The notes: generated by a model not told the origin, from the letters alone. Counted from the first letter of the stretch, positions 8,832-17,336 are shown. The stretch is DNA of 44,486 nt from Streptomyces sp. UW30 (GCF_008042075.1 NZ_RDBN01000037.1:2179030-2223515), one strand, 5' to 3'. Translations and numbers: made by a program.

Positions 8832-11075
8832 GTGAGGGCAGCGGGAGGGCCGGTGCGGGCGCGGCTGCGCGACCGTGCCGCGGCCTCGGATCCGGGCCTG
8901 CTGAGGCTGACGGCCGGGTTGCGTACGGCGGGCTCGATCGCCCTCGCGGTCGCCGTGCTCGCGCTGCTGGGCACCGACGTGACCCACCTGGTGGCGGGGG
9001 CGCTGGCGGCGATGGTGTCCACGTTCGCCATCCGGGAGAAGCAGCGCGGGCAGCAGGCGGTCACGCTCGCGCTGGGCCTTCCGGTGGCGCTGGCGTCGAT
9101 GACGCTGGCGGCGGCGCTGCACAGCCATGTCGTGGCCGGCGACCTGGTCTTCGTCGCGCTCATCTTCTGTGCCGTCTACGGCCGCCGGTTCGGCGACCGG
9201 GGCACCGCGCTCGGGCTGATCGGCTTCCAGATCTACTTCGTGTCGCTGTTCGTCGGCGCGACGGTCGGTGATCTGCCCGAGCTGTACGGCGTGGTCGCCG
9301 TGGCCTTCGCGTGCGGCGCCCTGGTGCGGTTCGTGCTCGTGCCCGAGACGCCGACGGGAGTGCTCCAGCGGCTGCGTGATGCCTTCCGCGCCCGGCTGGC
9401 CCAGCTGCTGTCCGCCCAGCTCGACCTGCTCGACGCCGGTCCCGAGGACGCGGACCGGGCCCTTGAGCAGGTGCGCGAGGGCACCGCCCGCCTGCACGAG
9501 ACGGCTCTGCTGATCCAGGGCCGGCTGGAGGAGGGGACCTCCGACGAGGGCGTCGCCGGGCTCGTCCAACGGCGTGTCGCGGACGCCGAGATCGCCGCCG
9601 AGCGCCTGGGGCTGTCGCTGCTGCGGGCTCGCGGCGCCGAGCGCGTGGACACGCTCGCCCTGCATCTGCCGGGTGCGCCCGTCCCTTCGGGGGGCCGGGA
9701 ACCGGTGCGGGACGCGGCGACCGAGACACTGCGCCGGGACCTGGAGGCGTTGCGCCAGCTCGTCCTGCGCCCCGTCGACCAGGCCGCCGGTACCTCGGTG
9801 GCGCACGTCCGCAACCGGCTCCTCGGCTACCGCGACGAGGAGAACCTGCCGGCCGCGTCGCCCGCCGTGCAGGACGTGTTCCGGGCCGTCGGCGAGGCCG
9901 CCCGTGCCGTCCTCGGGCTGCGGATCGCGCTCGGCGGGGTCCGGGACGAGTCGGACGACAGCCCGGCCACGGCACGCTCGCGCGAGGAGCTGGACGCCGA
10001 GGACGCCGTGCTCGACGCGGAGGAGGAGGCGCCGGCAGAGGAGGCGACCGGGCTGCGTCGGCCCACCACGCGCGCCGCCGTTCAGGTCGCCGTGGGGTCG
10101 ACGCTGGCCATCGTCGGCGGTGAGCTGCTGTCCCGGGACCGCTGGTACTGGGCGGTGCTGACCTGCTGGATCGTGTTCCTCAACACCGCGTCCACGGGCG
10201 AGATCCTGGTCAAGGGCTACCGCCGGCTGCTGGGCACCGTCCTCGGCGTGCTGGCCGGCATCGTGCTGGCCGGCGCCGTCGGGCGGCACACCTGGACGGC
10301 GTTCGCGCTGGTGCTGCTGTTCGTCTTCGCGATGTTCTACTCGGCCGCGCTGTCCTACACGGCGGTGTCCTTCTTCGTCACCGCGGCACTCGGGCTGCTC
10401 TACACCCTGCTGCACACCTACAGCCTCTCGGTGCTCGTGCTGCGCATCGAGGAGACGGCGCTCGGCGCGGCCTGCGGGGTGATCGCGGCCGCGTTCGTGC
10501 TGCCGGTGGGGACGGACCGGCGGACGAACGAACTCCTCGCCACCGTGCTCCAGCGTCTCGGCGACGTCACCCGAAGCGCCGTCGAGGCGCTCAGCGGCGG
10601 GCCGCCCGTCGACCTGCTGGACGAGGCGCGCGACCTGGACCAGGCGCTGGCCGACCTGCGGGCCGCCACGAAGCCGCTCACCCATCCGGTCACGCCCCTG
10701 CGGGCCCGGCGGGAGACCGCCCGCTATGTCGTCGCGCTGCTCGAGACGTGCGCGTTTCACGCGCGCTCGCTGGCCGCGACCGCCGAGCTGCTGCCCACGC
10801 ACCCCTCGATCGCGGCGGACCCCCGGCTGCGCCGGGCCGCCGGGCGCATCGAGAACAACCTCGAGGCGATCCGCGCGCATGTCGCCGACGAGCACGCCAC
10901 CGCCGAGATCGAGACCGGCCCGAGCATCGCCTCGCTCCTGGGGCCGACCACTCCCGGCGCCTCGCGCTACGGCCGGGTCACCGACCGTGTCCTGCGGCAT
11001 CTGCAACGCCTCGACGAGGGGGTGACCGGCCTGGCCCGTCCCCTGGGCGTGCCCGTGAAGGCACCGGACGGATGA
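8832..11075 (+). CDS. FUSC-family integral membrane protein
   Basis: The 747-residue protein has the FUSC layout of two membrane halves around a soluble middle. The N-terminal half (about residues 25-170) has hydrophobic helices such as LVAGALAAMVSTF and VFVALIFCAVYG. The middle is charged and helical. The second half (about 415-560) contains WYWAVLTCWIVFL and LLGTVLGVLAGIVLAG and is followed by a helical C-terminus. Family members are aromatic-acid or toxic-compound exporters; the substrate here is unknown. The start is a GTG at 8832. A GTG at 8853 is an alternative, but its upstream purine run is only three bases away. Confidence 0.82.
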   Translation: MRAAGGPVRARLRDRAAASDPGLLRLTAGLRTAGSIALAVAVLALLGTDVTHLVAGALAAMVSTFAIREKQRGQQAVTLALGLPVALASMTLAAALHSHVVAGDLVFVALIFCAVYGRRFGDRGTALGLIGFQIYFVSLFVGATVGDLPELYGVVAVAFACGALVRFVLVPETPTGVLQRLRDAFRARLAQLLSAQLDLLDAGPEDADRALEQVREGTARLHETALLIQGRLEEGTSDEGVAGLVQRRVADAEIAAERLGLSLLRARGAERVDTLALHLPGAPVPSGGREPVRDAATETLRRDLEALRQLVLRPVDQAAGTSVAHVRNRLLGYRDEENLPAASPAVQDVFRAVGEAARAVLGLRIALGGVRDESDDSPATARSREELDAEDAVLDAEEEAPAEEATGLRRPTTRAAVQVAVGSTLAIVGGELLSRDRWYWAVLTCWIVFLNTASTGEILVKGYRRLLGTVLGVLAGIVLAGAVGRHTWTAFALVLLFVFAMFYSAALSYTAVSFFVTAALGLLYTLLHTYSLSVLVLRIEETALGAACGVIAAAFVLPVGTDRRTNELLATVLQRLGDVTRSAVEALSGGPPVDLLDEARDLDQALADLRAATKPLTHPVTPLRARRETARYVVALLETCAFHARSLAATAELLPTHPSIAADPRLRRAAGRIENNLEAIRAHVADEHATAEIETGPSIASLLGPTTPGASRYGRVTDRVLRHLQRLDEGVTGLARPLGVPVKAPDG

Positions 11076-11126
11076 CCGCACGGCAAAGGACTGCACATCG
11101 GGGCGATACGCGGGTAGGCGGATGTC

Positions 11127-11348
11127 ATGACCGATGTCGTGGACTCAGACGAACTGCTGCGACGGATGCACCGCGCCCGGGCCTGCGCCCGGCAGGAGGA
11201 GCGTGCGTGGCGGGTGCGGAGCGAACAGTTGAGGTCGACCGACCCCGAGGGGGCACGCGACGCCGCCGTACGGACACTGGCGTACGAGACCGTGATCATG
11301 GTGCTGGACGAGATCCTGACCCCCGGCAGGCACTCCGAACAGGGTTGA
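11127..11348 (+). CDS. Small hypothetical protein (73 aa), acidic and helical
   Basis: The 73-residue, mostly helical, charged protein (MTDVVDSDELLRRMHRARAC...) has no signal peptide or membrane segment. The ATG at 11127 lies 52 bp after the FUSC gene on the same strand, with a weak purine-rich site (GTAGGCGG) upstream. Codon use is typical of the genome, with G/C in the third position almost throughout, which supports real coding. I do not recognise the family. The stop overlaps no other gene, and a structured RNA region follows. Confidence 0.6.
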   Translation: MTDVVDSDELLRRMHRARACARQEERAWRVRSEQLRSTDPEGARDAAVRTLAYETVIMVLDEILTPGRHSEQG

Positions 11349-11424
11349 CACCCGGAACCGCGTGAAACCGGTCACGTACCCCGGTCTGGGTTGCGCGGAA
11401 GCCTCCGAGATGGTTTACGGTTCA

Positions 11425-11516
11425 TCCATACGTGGTCACGGGGTGGACCGAGTCAGTCCCCCGTGTACCACCGCATACGGCCCTGGCTGGCCTCCCCCGT
11501 CCAGCCAGGGCTTTTT
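11425..11516 (+). ncRNA. Candidate structured small RNA with two C-loop hairpins (6C-like)
   Basis: Two hairpins stand side by side. The first pairs CACGGGG (11437-11443) with CCCCGTG (11459-11465), extended by TGGT/ACCA. The second is the perfect 10-bp stem at 11481-11510 followed by CTTTTTC. Both carry runs of at least five C (11458-11462 and 11493-11497), reminiscent of the actinobacterial 6C RNA motif. The region is non-coding and lies between the small ORF ending at 11348 and the cNMP-domain gene at 11651. A -10-like TTTACG at 11414-11419 sits 17 bp after TTGCGC (11391-11396), a plausible promoter. The 6C assignment is from memory of the motif and was not searched. Confidence 0.5.
11481..11516 (+). 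terminator. Strong intrinsic terminator
   Basis: The arms CCCTGGCTGG (11481-11490) and CCAGCCAGGG (11501-11510) pair perfectly around a 10-base C-rich loop. A T tract (CTTTTTC) follows. It ends the small-RNA candidate and any read-through from upstream. Confidence 0.85.
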
Positions 11517-11650
11517 CATGCCCTCGGCGGCCCGCCCCGGGATTTTCAGCCGAAACCGCCGTCCGCCGAGGTGCTCAGCGCGGCGGCAGCGGCTGAAATG
11601 GACGCAAGGGTTGCACCGGAACCTCCGTCCTCGGCGAGGAGCCCCGTGTC

Positions 11651-12106
11651 ATGACCAAAGCGATCAAACTGCTGACCGCCCTGCCACCGCCGCAGCGTCA
11701 GGCCCTGATGTCGCTCGCCCGGGAGGTCGCCTTCGCGGAGGACGCCCGGATCTTCGAGGCGGGCGGTACGGCCGACCGCTTCTGGGTCATCCGCTCGGGC
11801 GCCGTCTCCCTCGACCAGCGGGTGACGTCCGTCCGGCGGGTCACCGTCGCCAGCCTCGGCGCGGGCGATCTGCTCGGCTGGTCCTGGCTGTTCCCGCCGT
11901 TCCAGTGGGACTTCGGCGCTGAGGCGTTCAGCCCGGTGCGCGCCTACGAGTTCGAGGCGGAGTCGGTGCTGCGGCTGTGCGAGGAGGACACCCGGCTCGG
12001 GATGACCCTGGTGCGCTATGTCGCCGAAATCCTCGCGCACCGGCTGGAGATGACCCGGGGCAAGCTGATGGAGCAGTACGGGCAGCGCCGGCGCAGTGTG
12101 CTCTGA
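11651..12106 (+). CDS. Single cyclic-nucleotide-binding (Crp-like effector) domain protein
   Basis: The 151-residue protein consists almost entirely of a CAP-ED/cNMP-binding beta-roll: DARIFEAGGTADRFWVIRSG, then VTVASLGAGDLLGWSWLFPP, then the C-helix LVRYVAEILAHRLEMTRGKL. It has no helix-turn-helix, so it cannot act as a DNA-binding Crp regulator by itself. The residues that normally bind the cAMP phosphate (GE...RSA) are not clearly conserved, so the ligand is uncertain. The start ATG at 11651 is preceded by GAGGAG with about ten bases of spacing. It converges on the MFS gene, with 3 bp between the stops. Confidence 0.82.
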   Translation: MTKAIKLLTALPPPQRQALMSLAREVAFAEDARIFEAGGTADRFWVIRSGAVSLDQRVTSVRRVTVASLGAGDLLGWSWLFPPFQWDFGAEAFSPVRAYEFEAESVLRLCEEDTRLGMTLVRYVAEILAHRLEMTRGKLMEQYGQRRRSVL

Positions 12107-12109
12107 GCG

Positions 12110-13411
12110 TCAGACGCGGTAGCGGCGCAGGGCGGGAAGCGCGGCGGCCAGGCCCAGCATGAGGACGACGACCAGCAGGCCGCCGCCCACGGTCGCGGTG
12201 CGCGCGCCGAAGGCCGAGCCCGCGGTGCCGTGCAGGACGTCGGCGAGGCGCGGGCCACCCGCGACGACAACGATGAACACGCCCTGCATCCGGCCGCGCA
12301 TCTCGTCGCTGGCGGCGGACAGCAGGATCGCCCCGCGGAAGACCATCGAGACCATGTCGGCGACTCCGGCGAGGGCCAGGAACACCACCGCGAGCCACAG
12401 ACTGCCGCTGAGCCCGAAGCCGGTGATGGCCGCGCCCCAGGTGACGACCGCGCCGATCACCATCCAGCCGTGCCGACGGGCCCGGGAGAAGGTGCCGGAG
12501 AACAGCCCGCCGGCCACCGCACCGATCGGGATCGCCGCGAACAGCAGGCCGAGCGCGAGCCCTTCGCCGTACGACCCGTAGGTCTGGCCGGCCAGTTGCG
12601 GGAACAGGGCGCGCGGCATGCCGAAGACCATGGCGATGATGTCGGCCAGGAAGGACAGCAACAGCACCTTGTGCAGGGCGATGTAGCGGAAGCCCTCGGC
12701 GATCTCCCGTACGCCCGCGCAGCGTTGGACGGCTGCCGCGAGCGGCGGCAGCGCGGGCAGCCGCAGGACCGCCCAGACCGTGACGCACAGGGCCAGCGCG
12801 TCGATGAGGTACAGCTCGGCCAGTCCGATCACCGGGATGAGCACGCCGGCCAGCAGCGGGCCCATCACCTGGCCGATCTGCATGACGGTGGAGCCGAGGG
12901 CGTTCGCGGCGGGCAGTTCGTCGGCCGGGACCAGGCGGGCGATGGAGGCGTTGCGGGCCGGGGCGTTGATCCCCCAGAACGCCTGCTGTACGGCGAGCAG
13001 CACCATCAGCACGGCCACCGACTCCAGACCGGTGACGGCCTGGAGCCAGAACAGCAGCGAGGTGACGGCTATGCCGGTGTTGGTGATGAGGAGCAGCTTG
13101 CGGCGGTCCATGCTGTCGGCGATGGCGCCGCCCCACAGCGCGAACACCACCAAGGGCAGGAGTCCGGCGAGGCTCGCGGCGCCGACCCACGCCGAGGAGC
13201 CGGTGATGTCGTAGACCTGCTTCGGCACGGCGACCGCGGTGAGTTGGCTGCCGACGGCCGTGACGATGGTCGAGGACCACAGGCGGCGGTAGGCCGGGCG
13301 GCGCAGCGGACGGGTGTCCATCGCCCAGCGGCGCCAGCCGCGCCTGGCGGGTATCGGTGGCTCGGCGCCGGCCGCCGGCTGCTCTTCGGTGCTGCTCTCG
13401 CTCGTGTCCAC
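12110..13411 (-). CDS. MFS transporter, EntS/macrolide-efflux-like
   Basis: The 433-residue major facilitator protein has a charged cytoplasmic N-terminus of about 45 residues followed by about 12 hydrophobic segments. The loop-2 signature appears as GGAIADSMDRRKLLL. It resembles the MFS_3 group (enterobactin exporter EntS and related drug efflux proteins). The start is a GTG at 13411 preceded by CCAGGA. A downstream ATG (WRRWAMDTRPLRR) would give a shorter N-terminus. It is transcribed away from lysE, with 97 bp between this start and the lysE stop. Substrate is unknown. Confidence 0.86.
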   Translation of the reverse strand: MDTSESSTEEQPAAGAEPPIPARRGWRRWAMDTRPLRRPAYRRLWSSTIVTAVGSQLTAVAVPKQVYDITGSSAWVGAASLAGLLPLVVFALWGGAIADSMDRRKLLLITNTGIAVTSLLFWLQAVTGLESVAVLMVLLAVQQAFWGINAPARNASIARLVPADELPAANALGSTVMQIGQVMGPLLAGVLIPVIGLAELYLIDALALCVTVWAVLRLPALPPLAAAVQRCAGVREIAEGFRYIALHKVLLLSFLADIIAMVFGMPRALFPQLAGQTYGSYGEGLALGLLFAAIPIGAVAGGLFSGTFSRARRHGWMVIGAVVTWGAAITGFGLSGSLWLAVVFLALAGVADMVSMVFRGAILLSAASDEMRGRMQGVFIVVVAGGPRLADVLHGTAGSAFGARTATVGGGLLVVVLMLGLAAALPALRRYRV

Positions 13412-13508
13412 GGACGTCCTGGTTGCTCGTTACACCTATCGGGAACCAGAGATCACTATGGCACCAGGGGCGAGCGTGCGGGATGAGCGGTCTCGCTTTC
13501 CGGACAGG

Positions 13509-14123
13509 TCAGGCGCCCGCGATCAGGCTGACGCCGAGCGCGATCATCGTCGCGGACACCAGAGCGTCCAGCACGCGCCAGGCCTTGGGCTTGGCGAGGT
13601 GGCGGCTCAGCAGGCGCGCCCCGAAGCCGAGCGCGGCGAACCAGCACAGGCTGGCGAACGCGGCGCCGAGGCCGAACGTCCAGCGCAGCGGGCCCCGGTC
13701 GGCGGCGACCGTGCCGAGCAGGAAGACGGTGTCGAGGTAGACGTGCGGGTTGAGCCAGGTCAGAGCGAGGCAGGTCAGCACCGCCCGCCGCCGTGACCCC
13801 GTCGCGTCGCCCTCGGTCAGCAGGGCGCCGGCCGGCCGGAAGACCCGGCGGGCGGCGAGGGCGCCGTAGCAGAGCAGGAACGCCCCGCCCACCCAGGCGA
13901 CCGCCGTGAGCACTCCCGGCCATGCCACGACCACCGCACCGACACCGGCCACGCCCAGGGTGATGAGGAGCGCGTCCGACAGGGCGCAGATGCCGACGAC
14001 CGCGAGGACGGCGTCGCGGCGGATCCCCTGGCGCAGGACGAAGGCGTTCTGGGCGCCGATGGCGACGATCAGGGAAAGGCCGGTGCCGAATCCGGCGGCG
14101 GCGGTGGTCAAGGCGTTTGTCAT
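13509..14123 (-). CDS. lysE: LysE-family basic amino acid exporter
   Basis: The 204-residue membrane protein has about six helices. It opens with GFGTGLSLIVAIGAQNAFVLRQG, whose GAQNAFVLRQG segment is the LysE/ArgO signature, and includes LALTWLNPHVYLDTVFLLG. Such proteins export lysine or arginine when intracellular levels rise. It is divergent from a LysR-type gene of the LysG/ArgP kind, the standard arrangement in which LysG plus the amino acid activates lysE. The 66-bp shared intergenic region contains an imperfect palindrome. No strong ribosome site precedes the ATG at 14123, so a short-leader or leaderless message is possible. Confidence 0.9.
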   Translation of the reverse strand: MTNALTTAAAGFGTGLSLIVAIGAQNAFVLRQGIRRDAVLAVVGICALSDALLITLGVAGVGAVVVAWPGVLTAVAWVGGAFLLCYGALAARRVFRPAGALLTEGDATGSRRRAVLTCLALTWLNPHVYLDTVFLLGTVAADRGPLRWTFGLGAAFASLCWFAALGFGARLLSRHLAKPKAWRVLDALVSATMIALGVSLIAGA

Positions 14124-14160
14124 GCCATTGACGCTAAGGAAACGGTCTCCTGGCGTACAG

Positions 14161-14184
14161 CTAAAGATTCTTACGTATCCTTAG
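14161..14184. promoter_or_regulatory. LysR-type operator between lysE and lysG
   Basis: CTAAAGATTC (14161-14170) and GTATCCTTAG (14175-14184) form an inverted repeat matching at 8 of 10 positions around TTAC. It lies immediately before the lysG start and fits the dyad usually bound by LysR-type regulators. Confidence 0.6.
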
Positions 14185-14189
14185 CTCTC

Positions 14190-15098
14190 GTGAAGACCGA
14201 GCTGACCGAGCTTCCCCTCGACCAGGTGCGGACGCTGCTCGCGGTGGTGGACGAGGGCACCTTCGACGCGGCCGCCGCAGCCCTGCATGTGACGCCGTCG
14301 GCCGTGAGCCAGCGCGTGAAGGCGCTGGAGCAGCGCACGGGGCGGGTGCTGCTGGTGCGCACGAAGCCGGTGCGGCCGACCGAGTCGGGCGAGGTCGTCG
14401 TCCGGTTCGCCCGCCAGCTGGCCCGGCTGGAGCGCGACGCGCGGGCCGAGCTGGGGCTGAGCGGGGCCGGGGACGCGACCCGGGTGTCCATCGCGGTCAA
14501 CGCCGACACACTGGCGACATGGTTCCTGGGGGCACTCACCCGGGTCCCCGAGGAGGACCTGCTCTGCTTCGAGCTGCGCCGGGAGGACGAGAGCCGAACG
14601 GCGACGCTGCTGCGGGAGGGGCTGGTGATGGCCGCGGTCACCTCCTCGGCGGAGGCGGTGGCGGGCTGTTCGGTGCGTGCACTCGGCCGGATGCGCTATC
14701 TGGCCGCGGCGAGCCCGGAGTTCGCCGAGCGGCATCTCGGCGGCTCGCTGGGGGACGCGCTCGCGCACGCTCCGGTGATGACGTTCGACCGCAGCGACGA
14801 CCTCCAGGACTCCTTCGTCCGCAGGCTGCGCCGCACCCGCACGGGCGCGAGCGCGGTACGGCACTACGTCCCGACCTCGGAAGGCTTCTTGTCGGCCGTG
14901 ACCGCCGGCCTGGGCTGGGGCCTGATCCCCGAGGCACAGGCGGAACCACTCTTCGGGGACGGCCGCCTCGTCCAGCTGGCCCCGGACCGCCCGCTCGACG
15001 TCCCGCTGTACTGGCAGCAGTGGAAGCTGGACTCGCCGGCGCTGGTCGCGGTGACGAAGGCGGTGACGGCGACGGCAGCGGAAGTGCTCCGCGGGTAG
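14190..15098 (+). CDS. lysG: LysR-type transcriptional regulator, ArgP/LysG subfamily
   Basis: The 302-residue regulator has an N-terminal winged HTH (DQVRTLLAVVDEGTFDAAAA, then LHVTPSAVSQRVKALEQRTG) and a substrate-binding C-terminal domain. The Leu/Asp-rich opening and the ALGRMRYLAAASPEF segment resemble ArgP/LysG, which senses lysine/arginine and activates the divergent lysE. The start is GTG at 14190. There is no ribosome site before it and a palindrome ends only 6 bases upstream, so the transcript may be leaderless and autoregulated. It converges on the TetR gene through a hairpin at 15183-15198. Confidence 0.88.
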   Translation: MKTELTELPLDQVRTLLAVVDEGTFDAAAAALHVTPSAVSQRVKALEQRTGRVLLVRTKPVRPTESGEVVVRFARQLARLERDARAELGLSGAGDATRVSIAVNADTLATWFLGALTRVPEEDLLCFELRREDESRTATLLREGLVMAAVTSSAEAVAGCSVRALGRMRYLAAASPEFAERHLGGSLGDALAHAPVMTFDRSDDLQDSFVRRLRRTRTGASAVRHYVPTSEGFLSAVTAGLGWGLIPEAQAEPLFGDGRLVQLAPDRPLDVPLYWQQWKLDSPALVAVTKAVTATAAEVLRG

Positions 15099-15117
15099 TG
15101 CGGCGCTGTGCCGCGAT

Positions 15118-15198
15118 GCGGCTGCGGCGCCGTCGTGGCTGGTCGCGCCCACACGGCCGGAGCCGCGCTTCGATACAGCCCCGCGCCCCTCAGGGCGC
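15118..15198. repeat. Streptomyces-type dispersed intergenic repeat with terminal hairpin
   Basis: The stretch from GTGGCTGGTCGCGCCCACAC through GATACAGCCCCGCGCCCCT resembles the recurrent downstream sequence I know from many Streptomyces intergenic regions. It ends in the hairpin GCGCCC-CTCA-GGGCGC (15183-15198), placed between the convergent lysG and tetR stops, and probably serves as a bidirectional terminator. Only one copy is in the window, so dispersal is from memory. Confidence 0.5.
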
Positions 15199-15902
15199 TA
15201 GTCGCGCCGCTCCAGCCGGGCCGCGGCGCTGTCCAGCAGCATCTCCAGAGCCGTCGGATAGGCGCTGTTCACCATCCGGGCGGCCAGGAGCGGCGCCGCC
15301 TCCGCGATCCGGGGATGCGTGGCGCGCGGGAGCCGGGCATACGTCGACCGCCACATGTCCTCATCAGCACGCAGGGAGTCGCTCGGCAGAGTCAGCGACG
15401 CGGCGTCCAGCGCCGCGAAGGCCAGGGTCTGGTCGATGAAGGCGTGGTAGACGCGCACGGTGTCCGGCAGCGGGAATCCCGCCCTGCGCAGGATGTCCAA
15501 CACGGCCTCGTCGGCGGCGAGTTCGTTGGCCCGGCCGGTGACCCGGCTCGTGGTCAGAACGGCGGCTTGCGGATGGGCCACATACGCGGCGTGAATGCGG
15601 AGCCCGACGGCGCGCAGGTCCTCGCGCCACTCCCCCGTGGGCGTCCAGCCCTCCAATGCCTGGCCCATCAGCGCGTCGCCGATGGCGAGGGTCAGCTCGT
15701 CCATGCCGCGGAAGTACCGGTACAGCGTGCTCGGGTCCGCGTCCAGGGCCAGGCCGAGGCGGCGGGCGGTGAGGCCGGCACTGCCGTGTTGGCGCAGCAT
15801 GCGCAACGCCGTGTCGACTATCAGCCGCTCCGACAGCACGGTGCCACTCTTGGTGGGACGACGCCGACGCCGCTTTTCCTCCGGTACGACCGGTTTCGGC
15901 AT
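15198..15902 (-). CDS. TetR/AcrR-family transcriptional regulator
   Basis: The 234-residue protein starts MPKPVVPEEKRRRRRPTKSG, a basic tail before the TetR HTH (IVDTALRMLRQHGSAGLTAR, LGLALDADPSTLYRYFRGMD). The C-terminal ligand domain is alpha-helical. I chose the ATG at 15902 because GGAGG lies five bases upstream. Two earlier in-frame starts lack a site. It is divergent from a saccharopine-dehydrogenase-like gene with 109 bp between them and probably controls that gene through the dyad at 15923-15957. The natural ligand is unknown. Confidence 0.87.
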   Translation of the reverse strand: MPKPVVPEEKRRRRRPTKSGTVLSERLIVDTALRMLRQHGSAGLTARRLGLALDADPSTLYRYFRGMDELTLAIGDALMGQALEGWTPTGEWREDLRAVGLRIHAAYVAHPQAAVLTTSRVTGRANELAADEAVLDILRRAGFPLPDTVRVYHAFIDQTLAFAALDAASLTLPSDSLRADEDMWRSTYARLPRATHPRIAEAAPLLAARMVNSAYPTALEMLLDSAAARLERRD

Positions 15903-15922
15903 CGCATCCTCCATCCTTACGC

Positions 15923-15957
15923 CAACGCCATTGACCTTACGTGAAGGCGCGGCGTTG
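15923..15957. promoter_or_regulatory. Candidate TetR operator (nested inverted repeats)
   Basis: CAACGCC (15923-15929) and GGCGTTG (15951-15957) are perfect inverted arms. Inside them lies the near-palindrome CCTTACGTGAAGG (15935-15947). The site is in the divergent promoter region of the TetR gene and the dehydrogenase. Confidence 0.45.
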
Positions 15958-16011
15958 TATCTCCGGCGGGGCCCCACCACGTCGTAGACCTTCAATCAAG
16001 GGAGTCTTGTC

Positions 16012-17229
16012 ATGCGTGTACTGCTCGTGGGTGCCGGCGGGGTGGGTACCGCCATCACCCGGATCGCGGCCCGGCGTCCGTTCTTCGAGGCGATGGTGGT
16101 CGCCGACTACGACCTGGCCCGCGCCGAGGCGGCCGTGGCGGCCCTCGACGGCGACGCCCGGTTCCGGGCCGAGCGGGTGGACGCGAGCGACCAGCCGGCG
16201 GTGACCGCGCTGCTGGAGCGGCACGCCTGCGACGTGCTCCTCAACGCCACCGACCCGCGCTTCGTGATGCCGCTGTTCCAGGCGGCGCGCACGGCCGGGG
16301 CCACGTATGTCGACATGGCGATGTCGCTGTCGCACCCGCATCCGGAGCGGCCGTACGAGGAGTGCGGGGTCAAGCTGGGCGACGCCCAGTTCGAACAGGC
16401 GGCGGACTGGGAGAAGGCGGGCGCGCTGGCGCTGGTCGGCATGGGCGTGGAGCCCGGCCTGTCGGACGTCTTCGCCCGGTACGCGGCCGACGAGGTCTTC
16501 GACGAGATCGAGGAGATCGGCGTCCGTGATGGCGCGAACCTCACCGTCGACGGCTACGACTTCGCGCCGTCGTTCAGCATCTGGACCACGATCGAGGAGT
16601 GCCTCAACCCGCCGGTGGTGTACGAGCAGGACCGCGGCTGGTTCACCACCGAGCCCTTCAGCGAGCCCGAGGTGTTCGACTTCCCCGAGGGCATCGGCCC
16701 GGTGGAGTGCGTGAACGTGGAGCACGAGGAGGTGCTCCTGGTCCCGCGCTGGGTCGACGCGCGCCGGGTGACGTTCAAGTACGGCCTGGGCGAGGAGTTC
16801 ATCAGCACGCTGAAGACGCTGCACCTGCTGGGCCTGGACCGCACCGAGCCGGTGACCGTGCCGAGCGCCGGCGGGCCTGTGCGGGTCTCGCCGCGGGACG
16901 TCGTGGCGGCGTGTCTGCCGGACCCGGCGACGCTGGGCGAGCGGATGCACGGCAAGACGTGTGCGGGCACCTGGGTGCGGGGCGTCAAGGACGGCAGTCC
17001 GCGCGAGGTGTACCTCTACCACGTGGTCGACAACCAGTGGTCCATGAAGGAGTACGGCTCTCAGGCCGTGGTGTGGCAGACGGCCGTCAACCCGGTCGTC
17101 GCCCTCGAACTCCTCGCCGGCGGCGCCTGGTCGGGCGCGGGCGTGCTCGGCCCGGAGGCCTTCCCGGCCCGGCCGTTCCTGGATCTGCTGACCGAGTACG
17201 GCTCCCCGTGGGGCCTGCGCGAACAGTGA
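16012..17229 (+). CDS. Saccharopine dehydrogenase family protein
   Basis: The 405-residue enzyme has an N-terminal NAD(P)-binding Rossmann fold (MRVLLVGAGGVGTAITRIAA) and the motif DVLLNATDPRFVMPLFQAA. The central and C-terminal domain has the dimerisation and substrate pattern VGMGVEPGLSDVFARYAADE, common to saccharopine and carboxynorspermidine dehydrogenases. It should reduce or oxidise an imine formed between an amino acid and a keto acid; the exact substrates are not evident. The ATG at 16012 is preceded by AAGGGAG with a good spacer. It is divergent from a TetR gene. The lysE/lysG pair nearby hints at a lysine connection, but this is only context. Confidence 0.86.
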   Translation: MRVLLVGAGGVGTAITRIAARRPFFEAMVVADYDLARAEAAVAALDGDARFRAERVDASDQPAVTALLERHACDVLLNATDPRFVMPLFQAARTAGATYVDMAMSLSHPHPERPYEECGVKLGDAQFEQAADWEKAGALALVGMGVEPGLSDVFARYAADEVFDEIEEIGVRDGANLTVDGYDFAPSFSIWTTIEECLNPPVVYEQDRGWFTTEPFSEPEVFDFPEGIGPVECVNVEHEEVLLVPRWVDARRVTFKYGLGEEFISTLKTLHLLGLDRTEPVTVPSAGGPVRVSPRDVVAACLPDPATLGERMHGKTCAGTWVRGVKDGSPREVYLYHVVDNQWSMKEYGSQAVVWQTAVNPVVALELLAGGAWSGAGVLGPEAFPARPFLDLLTEYGSPWGLREQ

Positions 17230-17277
17230 CCGGATTCGCCGGGATCCAACGAGGTTTCACTTGCGCATCGACAGGCG

Positions 17278-17291
17278 ACTCGAAAACGAGT
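17278..17291. promoter_or_regulatory. Palindrome in the wbl promoter region
   Basis: ACTCG-AAAA-CGAGT is a perfect 5-bp dyad. It sits inside the spacer between a TTGACA-like TCGACA (17268-17273) and a -10-like TAAATG (17291-17296), 17 bp apart, ahead of the WhiB-like gene. It would suit a repressor site overlapping the promoter. Confidence 0.4.
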
Positions 17292-17336
17292 AAATGCATC
17301 CACCGAGGGCACGTTCGACGATCGCAGGTGACTTTG

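Noticed and set aside
8424..11096. 890-codon open frame on the minus strand over the FUSC gene
   Set aside because: Its composition is Arg/Gly/Gln-rich low complexity, and it is antisense to a membrane protein with normal helices.
11345..11373. Perfect TTGACA at 11345-11350 as a promoter of the small RNA
   Set aside because: No -10-like sequence is found 16-19 bp downstream, and it overlaps the stop of the small ORF.
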